This document shows, piece by piece, positions 46,317 to 59,600 of a DNA stretch of 64,000 nucleotides. How positions within the stretch are numbered: position 1 is the stretch's first letter; every line of letters begins with the position of its first letter. The DNA is from Phylloscopus collybita (lineage: Eukaryota; Chordata; Aves; Passeriformes; Phylloscopidae), in assembly GCA_027886175.1 (NCBI GenBank), contig JAJNNQ010000075.1, positions 4,753,001 to 4,817,000 on the forward strand. The letters run 5' to 3'. The notes beneath the pieces are model-generated. The model searched no databases. It saw nothing but the letters and a program-made list of their open reading frames with translations, and was not told where the DNA came from. A program made the position numbers and the translations under genes.

Positions 46317-47773
46317 CAGGAGCCTAAAATGCCTAAGCAGCCTCAAAGGCAAGTGATATGGTTTTCTCTTACAGATGCTGAAAATTTATCTGGAAGAAGT
46401 CCAGGGCTTGATTTCAATATGATTGTGGTATTTGCACTCTGAATCTAAGTCAAGAGTGACAGCTGACATATGCCAGGCCTTAAAATGTGTATTTCAGGGT
46501 AAAAACCAAGTCAAAAGCACTAGAATCCAGAAAGTAAGAGAGTTGAACAAGAATCCCCCAAACACTCATGCCAGCATTGTCTGAATAGACAGCTACTACC
46601 ACTCACCCCCCACCTGTGCAGCCACACATCACCCTGGTGCTGGAACACAGGTTCCAGCAAATTCAGGACCATCCTGGCCTGAGACAATCAATACTGAGGA
46701 GGCTGGGAAAGCAAAGCTGACATGCAAGACCTGACCTTCACAAGACCTGACCTGGTAGATCCTCTTAGACAATACCTATAACACAGTCTTCTACCTCTAA
46801 TGGCCTGTGGGGTGCTGTGGAGACCTCTCTCCTTGAGAAGCATTTGAAATGGCTGTCCAAAGCAGGTTTTTTTTAGCTGAAAGGCTTAAGGATTAGAGGA
46901 TGAAGTAAAAGAGGTCAGCTTTCTCAGCCTGAGGCTTCAAACCCACAATTTTCTCTTTCCAGAAAAATGCCTTGCACTCTACATCACATGCTGTGCTGAG
47001 TGGCTTGGGATAAACCTGGCATTTTACACGTCTACAAAACCTTTGACAGCAAGGAATAAAAATTTGTTTTTACATATGCCAGAGCAAATGCAACACAAGA
47101 AAAATGGTATCTCCATGTTGTAGGGGTTCATACACTTAGCAGGAGGGAGGAGGACCTCCAGATTTCAAAACTGATCCTTTGTGTTTGCTGAATGTTAAAG
47201 GCACAAACTGACCTGAGGACAAGATATGCTCATGGTTCCCAGTTCCTAGGCCACCAGCTGTTACTCTGTCTTCTTCATGTCCCATTTACCATGTTCTTGT
47301 CCCATTTACCATGTGCCTTATCTATTCTGCCTTGCTGCTTCCATTGGAATCCTAATCAATGTGAATTCTTCAGGCAAAGACACCCTTTAAGCTTCCAGAA
47401 GGAGAGAACTACACACAAGCTCTCTGTACAGGAGATTTGAACACATCTGCTGAAAAGCAGAGGCAGTTTTCCCTGTCTGACCATTGCTCGCTGGTTGCAG
47501 CTGTGAGAGGCCATGTCATAGCCGAGGAGCTGGGTTTGTGTGCTCTGCAGAGCAGGAAGGGAAACACCTGATTGTGTGAGAATACCAAATGTTTACTCAG
47601 TGGGATGTATCTGAGCAACTCAAACACTCTGCTTGTGTGTTGGTAACGTGCCCAGCAGAGCACAAAGCTGACAGAGAACCTTGATCCACCAAAAACTTCA
47701 GAGGCTGTCTATGGAGCATGCAGATAATTGTGACTGACAGTCTCCATTCAACCAGCCATTGTTCTGGTGGGAT

Positions 47774-48574
47774 ATGGATGCAGTCACCTCTCCCAGATGT
47801 GCCTGTCCAGGTCCTGATCCACTCTGGAAGTACCTTACAGAGCACGATCCGAAATATGAAGGGAAGAAGAAGCTCAAGATCTCTGGCAGAGAGCTGTTGT
47901 CAGTTCCCATACAGGTCTTTGGCTTGGACCAGCTGCAGGTGCTGGAGATGAGCCCAGAACGAGAGAGCTGCCTGAGGTACAGGATGGAGCAGCTTCCCCA
48001 GGAGATCGGCCGTCTGAGGAACCTCACCTGCCTCTATGTGGACTCCAACAACTTGAAGAAAATCCCTGCTGAAATTGGCACCTTGAGCCTCTTGGAGAGG
48101 CTTACTCTGAGCAACAACAGCCTGAGCTCACTGCCTGCAGAGATGGGGGCACTCCAAAGGCTGCGCAGCCTCCACCTTGCCAACAACAGCCTCACTGAGT
48201 TGCCTGCACCCCTCTGCCAGCTGAGGAGCCTCACCTTTCTGGATGTGAGTGACAACAAAATAAATACCATCCCCTCCAGCATTCGGCATCTGGAGAAACT
48301 GGAAACGTTGCTATTGCTCTTTAACTCACTGGAGAGCCTTCCTGAGGATGTCTGCCTTCTAAGGAATCTGCACACACTCTGGTTGGGAAACAACCATCTA
48401 CGGTCCCTTCCAGCAGCCTTTGGGGAGCTGGTGAACCTGGACTGGGGATACAACTACTGCTCATGCAATTTTGAGGGGAATCCACTGGAGAGTCCTCCCC
48501 CTGAAGTCTGCAGCAGAGGCCCTGAAGGGATCAGAGACTACTTCTCATCACTTCATAGGATTTGGAGAGACTAA
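47774..48574 (+). CDS. Intronless leucine-rich-repeat protein (266 aa)
   Basis: A single open frame starts at the ATG in GGGATATGG (G at -3 and +4) and ends TAA. After a short N-terminus (MDAVTSPRCACPGPDPLWKY) there are about eight LRRs of the 23-residue LPxxIxxLxxLxxLxLxxNxL type, from about residue 35 to 245, for example LTCLYVDSNNLKKIPAEIG. The last repeat is irregular (NLDWGYNYCSCNFEGNPL), and the end PPPEVCSRGPEGIRDYFSSL resembles a common LRR cap. No signal peptide or membrane segment is visible, so a cytosolic scaffold role is likely. The frame is open for 12 codons upstream of the ATG to a TGA; a GACAG there could be an acceptor for an upstream exon. It matches none of LRRC1, LRRC2, LRRC10, LRRC18, LRRC30 or LRRC57 as I know them. 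Intactness argues for a functional gene. Confidence 0.75.
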   Translation: MDAVTSPRCACPGPDPLWKYLTEHDPKYEGKKKLKISGRELLSVPIQVFGLDQLQVLEMSPERESCLRYRMEQLPQEIGRLRNLTCLYVDSNNLKKIPAEIGTLSLLERLTLSNNSLSSLPAEMGALQRLRSLHLANNSLTELPAPLCQLRSLTFLDVSDNKINTIPSSIRHLEKLETLLLLFNSLESLPEDVCLLRNLHTLWLGNNHLRSLPAAFGELVNLDWGYNYCSCNFEGNPLESPPPEVCSRGPEGIRDYFSSLHRIWRD

Positions 48575-48737
48575 ACCACTGGTATCAGTCCTCTTGAAGA
48601 GACTGTGATGGATTTATCCTGTGCAAATCATCTGCACAAGCAAAATGTGTTTTCAGACAGAAAGGTCTGGTGAAATCACTCTATGGAGCTCAAAAGCTTT
48701 CTCTCTGCTGTAAGGTGATTTCTCTGGCAGTCTTCTG

Positions 48738-48776
48738 TTTGTTTGTTTGTTTGTTGTTGGTTTTTTTTTTTTTTTA
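48738..48776. repeat. (GTTT)n and poly(T) after the LRR gene
   Basis: Several GTTT units, GTTGTTGG and a run of T, about 165 bases after the LRR stop codon. Confidence 0.8.
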
Positions 48777-51700
48777 AACTAGCATTGAACAGTGGTGTAT
48801 ACCTTTCAAAAACTCATCCAGGACAACTGTAATCTTTTTTCGTATTTATAGTTGCATAGACTTATCTCAGGAAATGCTGCAGACAAACATCCAGTCTGAG
48901 AAAATGAGCAAATCTGAAAGGATAGAGTCAGGTAAACAACTGGTATGTAAATAGCAATATTCTGTACTCTTTGTTTGCACACTGGGTTGGGGCTTGAGTC
49001 TGGACTAGAAGTAAGTGCAGACTGATATTTCTGGAAGCTTTTAAGGTCATACTAACTTCTGAATTCGGCTTTGCTTCAGGTAGCCCTGAATCTCATCATT
49101 TTCCCTGGTATTTTGCATGAAACACACAGCTTGAATCAGCTCAATTCTGTCTGGCTCTGGATAAAAACAACCTGTATCCATTATGCCACAAGATATTGTG
49201 CAAACAACGTCTCCATTCCTTTGCCAGGACATAGTGCATTTGTCCTCAAGAGCAGCATCAGCTGGCTCTTCAGAGTACACAGTCAGGGCTGTCACACTCT
49301 CTGGAGGCAGCATGGACCTGGGCTTGGTGTGCCAGCCCATCCAGAGCAGACCTCAGCAGTACAGCTTCTTTGGAGCTTGGTGGTGTACAGGGGTAGCCCA
49401 GATTTAGTGCAGACAGCACTAGCAGAAAAAGTTTCCACTTCCACTGAGTCTGGGAAAGTGTTCAGAGCTGTTAAAATATGAGTATGCAAACTTCCTGCAA
49501 AGGAACATTCTGAGAATCCCTGCCATAATCATAAAAGGCTTCATCAGTGTTACATTATGGAAATTTGCTGAGACTCCATTCTGTTTCATTTTGCTCTCTC
49601 TTCCCCCTATCATTATTTTCCTCCCACCTCTCTTTAACTTTGCTCTTCGTGGGTGTTTTCTCTGTGGCTACTCCCTCTGACATTTGTTTCATTATTTTCT
49701 CATGATCAAAAGCCTCTCATTCCCTTAAAAATCCTTTTCTTTGCCCTCTGTCTCCTTTGTTTCCTAGTTCTCCTTTGGCCAACACACAGAAAGATGCAGT
49801 TGTGTGTCTTTCCTGGAAGGAAGAGCTGAGTCAGGCCTGGTGGGAACTGAGCATGTTCTTACAGCATTCAGAGAAAAAGGGAGAAAGGCAGAAACATTGA
49901 TACACAGGCCATTAATTCTCTTGTTCAGTGTCCTGTCATTTTCTTCTCCTTATAGCAAAGATCAGCACAAGGAGATCTGAATCAATGCTGAATTTTTTCT
50001 GGGTGACAAAAACACAACTCCAGATATGCTTAACATGAACTGATTTTTACATTGCTCTGCCCCTGACCTCTGTGAATTTTTCAAACCAGCTGTGACTTTG
50101 TGGTGTCATGCTAACCAGATTCATTATATCAGTGGGCTATAACAAAGAGATAAATGAGTGTATGGCAGTAACACCCGATGACATCACACCAGTTCATTCG
50201 CTTTTCCTGCAGCTGATTATTTCTAGGACGTGACATGGGAAAGAAAGGAGTAAAGGGACCATGGTGCCTTGCTCAGTTGGCTCTTTCTGGGGCAGCATGG
50301 AGAACTGGAGATGAAAGAGCAGGACAATGAACTTCAAGTCTTTTGCAATTGAGGTTTTTTTCAGAGATTTGGGACACTGTGTGAAGTAGTTCCTGAAGCT
50401 GATGCCAACTCAGGCAGAGACTATATAAAGGTGCCAGTGTTGAAGATGTTGAATGACTGTGGTCTTGTTCCTGTCATTGATGCATTCTCCAGACTCATAT
50501 AGGTCCTATTTCCCCACTATTTCTGCTATTTCCCCATTTCTGTCACCCCACTCAACATGTGCAGGCATTGGGCCTTCCTAAAGCTTGCCTGGTGTAGGAC
50601 ATGAGGTTAAAGGCAGTATGAGCAGTGGGGCCCAAGTAAAGACAAGGTTATTACCCTGGTTTTGGATGTGTGAGAATTAAATTCTAGTAACTGTGGTCTT
50701 TTTAGAGGATTGAGTCTAACACACAAAATCCTTCCAGAGCATCATCTTTCACAGGTACTAAGAGGGACAAATTTCTTATGTCCCATGTCAAACCCTCCAG
50801 ATTCAGTGTTGCTGTTTTTCTTTTACATTGCATAGGGTTTGGGCTTGAGGTTCCATTTCCTATTTTGACTACCTTTCACTTCTGCATCTTGGTTGGTGAT
50901 TCCTGAAAGGCAACCTGACTTCAGCTTCTTTGGAGACTACATAGCAACTCAAAGCTTTCACTTTCGGTTTTAGCAAGTCAGGATTCACACACTTTGTTTA
51001 ATTAATCCTCTCTCCAAAGCCCACAAACATGATTTGTGAAGCCTGATTGTGTCTATTAATAATATACCTGTCATATCTGGAAGTGGATGGAGCTGAAAGG
51101 GGAATTAAAGAATGCAAAAAAAGGGAATATTTAAAAAACAGTGGCAATATTGCCATTATAATTCTCTGGTCTGTTGGGAACAAGAGAAATTCTGTGAAAC
51201 TAATGCAAGTGAGGGTATTTGACCATGCCATCAAGCTGCTTGAGGAGATTGAATATGTTACTGAGATATGTCCTGACACCTTGCTGTCTGTTGTCCCTTC
51301 CTTTCCCTTTGTCCTGATTGCTTCCAAAATCCCACTTCCCAAAGTGGAAAAACCAATAGTTCAAATTCTTTGCAGTATTCTGGCATCTGTGTTAATGACA
51401 TAATTATGCAGAGGAATAAGTAGATCTTGGTGTTGTCATTAAGATGGCATTAAAATCTAATCTCAAACTGCTTATCCTGTATTTGTTGTACTTCATGTAT
51501 TGTTGCTAAGCATCCTCCTTTACCTGTGCTCATTAAAACTTCAAGTGTTAATATCAGAGAATGGCAAACTGCTAGGATATAGGCCCCTGGTGAAGAGACA
51601 TGGATATAATCCATACTCAGGGGTAGGAGGCAGGAGGGAGAGGGGGAATTGTTAAACCTGTCATTCAGTGTTGATGGGAGTTGTGCTTGCATTTCCCTTT

Positions 51701-53929
51701 CCCCTACCTTGCACTGCAAACAGCCTGGCCTAGGAGAGCATTGTCCCCTGGAACCACACAGGACTTCCATTTGAAAACTTTGAACTCTTGCAGCAGAGCA
51801 GTAATGAAATGTAAAAGCAGCGAATGGAAATAGCTCTGAATAGAAATTCAGGGAAATATGATATATAAGGGCAGAGGGCTTTTTAATTTAACATACAAGT
51901 ACATAACACTTCACAGGCTGGTAGCTCGAGCTGGACAAGTTCTGACTACAGATAAGCGGCATATTTTTAATGCTGGAGAGTTCACCTCAGGATATGGCAG
52001 ATTCTCTACCCCCTGAAATCTGAAAACCCCACAGTCTCACTCACCTGAAGGTATGATGGTATAACACTTGCCCTGTTTTATGCAAATCCAAATTTACAAA
52101 GGCTCCTTCTGTCTTTAATGTGTGTGTTTACAATCTGTAGCTACCATAAATCTAAAAGATTAGATCCCAGCATTTACTTATTTCTCTCTTAATTTGCCTT
52201 TACATGAAATTTAGCTTTTTAGTTTTTAGTGGCTATGAGCAGTACTTAAAAAGTTGAGGGTTCCTAAGTTTCATGATCGGGGCTCTTGTGGCCTCTGATT
52301 GAGCCTCTGAATTGGCAAAACAAAAATGAGAAAGCAGTTCTCCTCATGCCTGTTGGAGTCAGAAGCAGATTTCCAGGCTCACAAATGAAAGGCTGATCCT
52401 AAGTTCACCTTGAGTGGACTTTAGCGCCAGCCAGTTTTCCAACTCTTTGAAAGGTTTTGAGGTTGATCAATTGGGCACACTGCATATCAGCAGACTTCAT
52501 ATCAGGCCTTGCAGACTGCCAGAAAACAAAGGACACTGCATGTACTGTCCTACATGAATGAGAAACATACTTGGTATCAGAGAGTGGTGGCTTGTGAATG
52601 TGCTGTTGGGGAAAAGACCATCCCCATCAAGAGAGGCCACTGTCCCTGCTGGCTGCATGGACCCCAACACCCCTTGCCTTCCTGTCTTCCTCCAGGCTTC
52701 CTCTGGGCTCTGCAGCCTCGTTTCAGAACTCAAGAGTTCAACTTCAGCAATGACCATTTTCAGGTGATGGAGCAGCTGAAAATGCCAGAATCAGTGCAAG
52801 AGGCTCAGGTCTGACATGAATCCAGAGGATCAGCAGGTTTAATAATCATTGAATGCAAACAGTTCCTCACTGCCAGAGGAACCACTTTCAATGGAACATG
52901 TTTCCCTACACTTGGGCAATGGTACCACAGGAGAAACAAAGCAATCCATCATGGACAACTGCCAAATCATTCAGCTCATTAAATTGCAATGAAAGCCTAA
53001 GTAGCACATCTAATGAAGACCACTCTAAGCCATACAAAGAGTGGGTTTTGACTCCCCAGAGTGTTCTGCCCATGAACCAAGAGACAATGGTGCTTAAATA
53101 AATGCCACATCCAAGCCATGGATTTCTTATGTTTAATGAAGATCTCAGCAGTCATCAATAAGCTTTTAATTTTTCTGCCACCCTAAGGAAACTATAAAAT
53201 GTGTTGCTATTCTCACTTCCATGCAAACAACTTTCCTTGAACAGTTCAGGCAGCAAGAGGGGGAGAGATTGATGCCACAAGCAAAGCCCAGATGGAATAA
53301 CCCACACTGAGATTTTGTACTGAAACTCAGTGGGTTTTGCCAGACTTGAGACAGAGCCAGTCTGGAGCTCACTTCTGCTGAGATTCCCAACGAGATCCCA
53401 CTTCCAGTCATTTGGTGCGTGAAATTTTTGAGGAGCTGCTTTCAGCAGGACGCACTGACTCCTGCATCAAAGGTATTGATCCAGCTGAGGTCAGGCCATT
53501 AGCACAAAGCTGTGTCGAAAAAGAAAGTCTCACTGTTGAAAAATTCAAACTGAAACTTCTAATTGTAAAGAAAGCTGCTTTTTGTTTTTGTTTCCTATTC
53601 CCTGGAGACTTAGAAAACAGATTATTATACTCTTGTTTGCAACAAGCCCTTTAAATACATGGAGATTGTTGAAGAGCTTCTTGTGAGACTTACTAAAGTT
53701 AAATAAACATTGAGCTGCAAGTCTTTCTGCTCTGGCCATGTTTTTTACATTTCAGGTAGTCCTCTTCTTCTCTGGACACCTGCACACCTTTTTACTGAGC
53801 TGACACATTAAAAATGGAATATGACATGGTATCTGAACTCTTTCTAGTGACAAAGGAAGGACTGTTGCACATCTTTAATGTTATAACCCTGTTTTTCCCT
53901 CCTGTGTGGTGGCAGTTTCTTTTTTTTAA

Positions 53930-54545
53930 CACGGAATTCACCTTGTCATCTACTGCAATTCCACATGTTGCTACAGAGATGTTATTGGCAAATTTTGGTA
54001 TTTGTCTGTAGTGTAAGCTGAAATTTGTGGCCTTGCACTTGTCCCTACTGAATTTCAGCTTCCCCTTTCCCACCCCAGACACGTTATACAATTCTTCCAA
54101 ATCATTCTGAATTCAAGCCCTGTCCTCCTGTGCTCACGCTGTCTCTGAGCATTATGCCATCTGAAAATTTAATAACTATACTTTCTTTTCAATCATCTAA
54201 TTCATTAATGAAAGCATATGCCAGGACTGTATCCAGAAGAGACCTGTCTGAACTCCATTTCTGCATCCTTCCACTCTGACAAAGCACCACTGATAACCTT
54301 TCTGATACGTTATCAAACCAGCTTTGCACCCAATCGATCACAGTCTCATCTAGACCAGGCTGCTGGGGCTCACTTATGAGAATGCCACATTGCAGCCCTT
54401 TGGAAAACCCTAGTAAGGGGGTAAGATTTGTGACAGCTACTTCTCCTTTATTCTTAAGGCCTGTTACATTGCTAAAAGTGGAGATTAGATCAGTTCAACA
54501 CAATTTTTTCTTGACAAATCCACGCAGGCTACTTGTCCTTGCTGC
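53930..54545. repeat. Old interspersed repeat, probably an ancient amniote family
   Basis: Text such as CTGAATTCAAGCCCTGTCCT, AACCAGCTTTGCACCCAATC and TTGACAAATCCACGCAGGCT resembles a widely dispersed amniote repeat I know from reptile sequence. Class and orientation are not settled, and it is heavily diverged. Confidence 0.45.
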
Positions 54546-56172
54546 TACATGAAGCAGCTGTTTCACATTTCAAGCTGTGACTTATCTTCCAAGGGCTTAT
54601 GAAATGTGCATTTGTTCCAGAATCTGTGCAAGTCCCAAAGGCAGGTGAGGATCATTTCCCATCCCTATCTCCCAACAAGAAATTATCTTTAATGCAGCAG
54701 CCACTTGCTGTTTCAACCTCAGGGGAAAAAATCAGGGCTGGTGGGGGACCAGGACTGCAGCAGAGCTCAGTAGAGCACAAGCACATCCAGGCTGGGAGGA
54801 TTTGGTAGGGTCTGTTCCATGTCATGGCCAGTCCTGATATACTCTGGGTGGCCCCACAGTGGGAGTGGAGGGCTACTCTTGCAGTTTGTGGAATGCAGCT
54901 CAGAAATGTGAGGTAACACTAATTTCCATTTGCCCACTTGGCTGCTGTGTGGAGGATCTCAGCCTGGTCATGATTTAGGGAAAAGGCAGTCACTGGGAGG
55001 GGGAAAAGACAAAGGTCTCAAGGTACCTAACCCATTTTGCTCTTGTCGTATCAGCTGAGAGCTCCCCTTGACTTTTTTTTCCTGTGTCCTATTTTCAAAT
55101 GGATGTCCTTAATCCTGTTTCTCAGACCCAGAATAGGCTTGAGCAGCATGAAATTTCTCAGAAGGCAGCTGGAAACTGAGAGTTTTGGTCCTGAAGTAAC
55201 TAGCTTCAGTAGCTCACAGCATGTGTCTGTGTGTGTTCCCTGGGCAGCTGTGTCCACTGGATGATATCTGCACCTTTCCACTTGTAAAAAGGCTCAGATC
55301 AGCTCAGACATCTTCTTTTGATGTAGATGAAAGGAGGATTCCTTCTTGTTCTCAACACTAGTGCTGCCTGTTAGGAGGATATCCCTTTGCATTGGGTCTG
55401 TATCTTCACAGAAAGAGTAAGGGGAAAACAAAAATTTATCTCACATGGTCTAAATATCTGCCAGACTGATTGCTCCTGCATCATTTTCACACATAAAATA
55501 CTGTTGCACTTCAGCTATTTCTAAACATCCACACAGTGGTAACAGCACGGTTCTGTGTCTAGTTGCTACTGGCAAAGTTTCCTTTTCAGGTCCAAAGTAG
55601 GCCTTACCCAGACTGAGTAACTGATTTGTGCCTAGAGCACTAATGAACCTAAATTATCCTTTATTCCATTTTATTATTTTTTTTTTTCTTCAACAATGAG
55701 GTTCAAGCACTTTGGCCATGCTCTTGATTCACTCTTCTGTTTGGTGGTGTCTGGGTTTGCACAAGTGTGAAGGGGGTGTGGGACTGAGAGGCAGAGCTTC
55801 TCTGTGGGCTCTTTTTGAGCTGATAACTCTCAAAAACCTGCCTGCTCTTCCAAGGACTTAGACCCTGAAGACCCTGCTTGTTCTTTCCAGTCTGTGTTCC
55901 CAGTTGTCTCTTTGTTTATTAGATCATATTGCTTGTATTGAGAACATGCTAAACTGATGCTCTGTATATCAAGACTTTTCCTGTTTGAAATGTTATTTTT
56001 CTGTAGTTTTTTGTTCTGTTCTTCGTATCCTGTGCAGGCTGACCAGTTCTGCACTGTTCTGCCACATTCTGCACAGTCTTATATACTAGGATTTTGTTGT
56101 TGTTGTTGTTTCTTACAATACTTTTGATTATCTGACTGAATTAAACTATAAAAAAAAATGTTATACAATTCC

Positions 56173-56177
56173 ATGTA

Positions 56178-56226
<49 letters not shown>

Positions 56227-56228
56227 GT
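56173..56228. repeat. Hexanucleotide (GTGTAT)n microsatellite
   Basis: About nine perfect tandem copies of a GTGTAT hexamer. Confidence 0.95.
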
Positions 56229-56629
56229 AAGGATTCTGCATCCTCATTCAGCAGAGCCATTAGGCAGATGCCCTGTACAGATCCCAGTTCTTTGCCCTGT
56301 TTTAATATTCAAAGCACTTTATAGACTCTTTTGGATGTCATTGTGTTCATGCCAGACCTTCAGAGAGAAAGGATAATAACGGTCTGACATTATACAGGAA
56401 AAATAACATTTGCTTTATTTGAATTAGGTGGATTGTCACTGGAAATGTCTTGCATTTCAAACTGAGAAAAAGCATAAGCCAAAATGATTTTTCTGTCTAG
56501 AGAACACCACATAGGGTATTCTGCAATTAATTTTCAAAACAAATGTGCTTTTCAGTTTAAAAATCTTCCCTTGCCCCATCCCAAATAAATTTAAATAAGA
56601 ACAGTGATTTAAGAATTATGAAACATTTG

Positions 56630-56660
56630 TCACTAACCCAAACCATTCTGTGATTCTTCA
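56630..56660 (+). mobile_element. Possible CR1 3'-terminal scrap
   Basis: AACCCAAACCATTCTGTGAT matches the last bases of CR1, but nothing upstream supports it. Confidence 0.4.
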
Positions 56661-59600
56661 ATTTTACATGGGCACCTTCTACCTCCTGGCCAGGCTGCAG
56701 CTCCCTCCTGGCCAAGTTTATTCTCTGCCCATTCCACGTCATCTTGAAAACTTTTCTCTTCCAGGCATGTTTAATTATTCTAAAGAAGGTACAAGCTTCT
56801 CCCTTCTTGGTTCTTTTACCTGTCCAGGTTGTTGCATCCACAGCAAAAGGAAATCAGCAGGGCTCTCTTTTTACTTCTCACCACAGCCTTGGAAAGGAAA
56901 ACACACAAACAACATGTGAGTTTTTCTCTCAGTGAGAAATTCTGAATCCCTTCACTTTTTTACAGCCCACTCCACTCCAGCAGTTTTTGCCCTAAAAACA
57001 GTGTTTGTTTTTCAATTAAAACCCACTAATTTTTGAGCAAATATGTTAATTAAAACTAAACATGTTTGGGGCTGAATTACAAATCTCTGTGGGATAAAGG
57101 ACACCCCAGTACTAAAAGGGAAAGATGCAAAGTCATTGAGTATAAAAGTGCAAGTTTGATCTCTAGTGAAGTCTACTTTTGTTCCACTTGCTTCTGAACA
57201 ACTGCAGCAATTTAGTGCACTTGACCTTTGCTGTGAGATTTAGAAAGGAAATGTTTGATATTCTACTCTATTTTTAAGAAACCTATGAGGCAGATAAGTA
57301 ATAATGCTGCCTTTTCCAGATTGTTCCCTGAATAATTTCTTTGATACACAGTCAGAATTCAGAGACCTTGATTTCTTGCTCAAAGAACTCTTAGGAAGTA
57401 AGGAGCTGGCACTGAACACAGTGAATTTTCACATCACAATTCCCTACACTCCAGTTCTCAATAGGTGCAAATCTGCCTACCCTGAGTGTTAGCATTCTGA
57501 CTTTGTTTCCTCTGTAGTTTGTATGACTTGGGAATCAGTTATAATTTTCACATGAAATTACCTCTACAGGAATCCCATCAAAAACCCACACAGAGTCTGC
57601 AGCACAGAAATGAATCTTTTCTGCCCTGTTCACTGGTGAGCTGTGCTGGCTATTATATGAAGTGGATGAATCATGGATGAGAAGGACATTGATTTAATTC
57701 TTTCCATATTCATTTTACTCTCGAATTTCAATATGCATTTCTAAATACCTGCACAGAGCATTCCAGCATTGTTTCTGCCTCTTTGAAAAAACAGAGTTGG
57801 AATGCTATTTCCAATTTCCATTAGAGCTTTACAGGCTGAGCTTTGCAGGACCATCACTATATTAGAGCACTATAAAATATCTACACAATATCTATCCATC
57901 CAAACAATTGGATGAAGCTCCTGTACTGGGAACTGCACTAAGAGAGGGCTGAAAAGCTGCACATACAATGTTTTAGGCCATGATTCAGAACTAGTGTATG
58001 ATGGTGAACTCTGAGGGAAAAGGACTGGTTTTTAGGAAGGAGCATTTGAGGGTAGCATCCAGGTCTTTAAGAAGCTGAGTTCCATCCATGCAGTGAAGAA
58101 TGTAATTCCAGAATCCAGTCTGTGGCACTGGCCACTTTGTATGGTCAAGACTGAACTGTCTCACAGAATAACATCTCTCATTATTGATGAAGAACACAGG
58201 CTTTAACCCTCCCATTCACTTCCTTTTCAGTGATATTCACTGAGTAAATCCCAGGCGCATTTTTATTTTCATTATTATTTTGTGTCTTCTTTCCTTCCTT
58301 GCCAACTTTCCCACTAAGTGAGTCCATGGGGCAAAGTGCAACCAGGAGCAACCCAGGCAGTGGAGTTTCAGACTGGATTCTGTTGCACCTATTGAAGGAT
58401 GCTTAACTTCTGTACACAAATAGCTTTTCCAAAATGGTCTCCAAAATGAGAATGAGATTTCTCGACAGCAGGAGTTCTTGTATTACTTCTTCTCTGTATT
58501 ACTACTTTTTTTTTTTTTCTTTTTCCTGATGCAAGAGAATTTTATGCAGTGTTCAGTATACATATCATATTGTGGATTCATAAACTCCCCACAGATAACA
58601 ATGCTAGAGATAGCAGCAGGGATCAAGAGCTACAGCATATTTGTGTGGAGAAATTCTATAAATGAGAAAGTGCCATGAAAATGCAAGGCATGAATACATT
58701 GCAGCATCCTCAGCTTTCAGACCTGTCAAAGGTCTCAGTAAATGTAATTACATCAGTCACATGCTTTCTTCATGCCCTGTTAACAGAAGAGAAGGAAGAC
58801 ATAGAGTGGCTGATAAACTCCATGGTCCAGATTTAATTCAGTCATTCACATGTGGAAAATAAATTGCATACAGAAGTATTTTTTGCTGCCTTTATGGTGA
58901 ATTATCACAACAGTAAGTATTCTGGGCCATTTTGTATCTGCTTCAATAACTGAACAGAAAAACACACCCTTGCCTCCAGAAATTAAAATCAACTTATTAC
59001 AGGAATATGGTCAATAAGCATTCATGTTCACACTTGTCTGCCTGGGCTAATGCCAAGAGATTTGAGAAAACAGCAAGTGGAGAGAAGATATCAGATTGCA
59101 AGGATTGCTGTTAAGTCTCTGCTTACTGGACCAAGGCTTGAAAAGTCATCAGGTAACATGGTGAAGAACAAGTCCAACACAGCAAGGGTCACAGGATGCC
59201 TGTCTTCACTAAGGGAGAGGAGTGATGTGCTGAATTAGGTACAGAGCAAACAAGGCAATGACATTACACAGGCTGCTTGATTTAGCTGCTGTTCACTCTC
59301 CCATCAAAGGAGTCTTAGGGCAGACTAAATTCTGTATGCTGGCCCACGGCAGCATCTCATTTTATATAGATTTTTCTGGCTGCTGACTGTTTTTATCAAC
59401 ATCTCTAGAACAACAAGAAGAAAGAGCCAAGTCAGTAAGATTGTGTGCAAGTTATTGAAGAAGCTTAAATCCTTTGGGTTAGCAGCAGCAGTTTCTATCC
59501 ATTTTTTATGTAATGACTGTGGAAGTTGTCCGTGAGCACCAGAAAGTGTTTTCAGAAAAGATTGCTTTTATCTGGTTGACAGTCTTCTATTTATAGCTGG

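Larger units (their letters stand above)
40790..47735. other. Intergenic sequence between COL21A1 and the LRR gene
   Basis: Three short CR1 pieces and A/T runs (about 43750 and 43890). No exon-like or conserved coding stretch was recognised. Confidence 0.55.

Noticed and set aside
47759..47773. LRR frame beginning at 47759
   Set aside because: The codon there is TTG; the first ATG in frame is at 47774. The extra five codons may belong to an upstream exon but not to a start.
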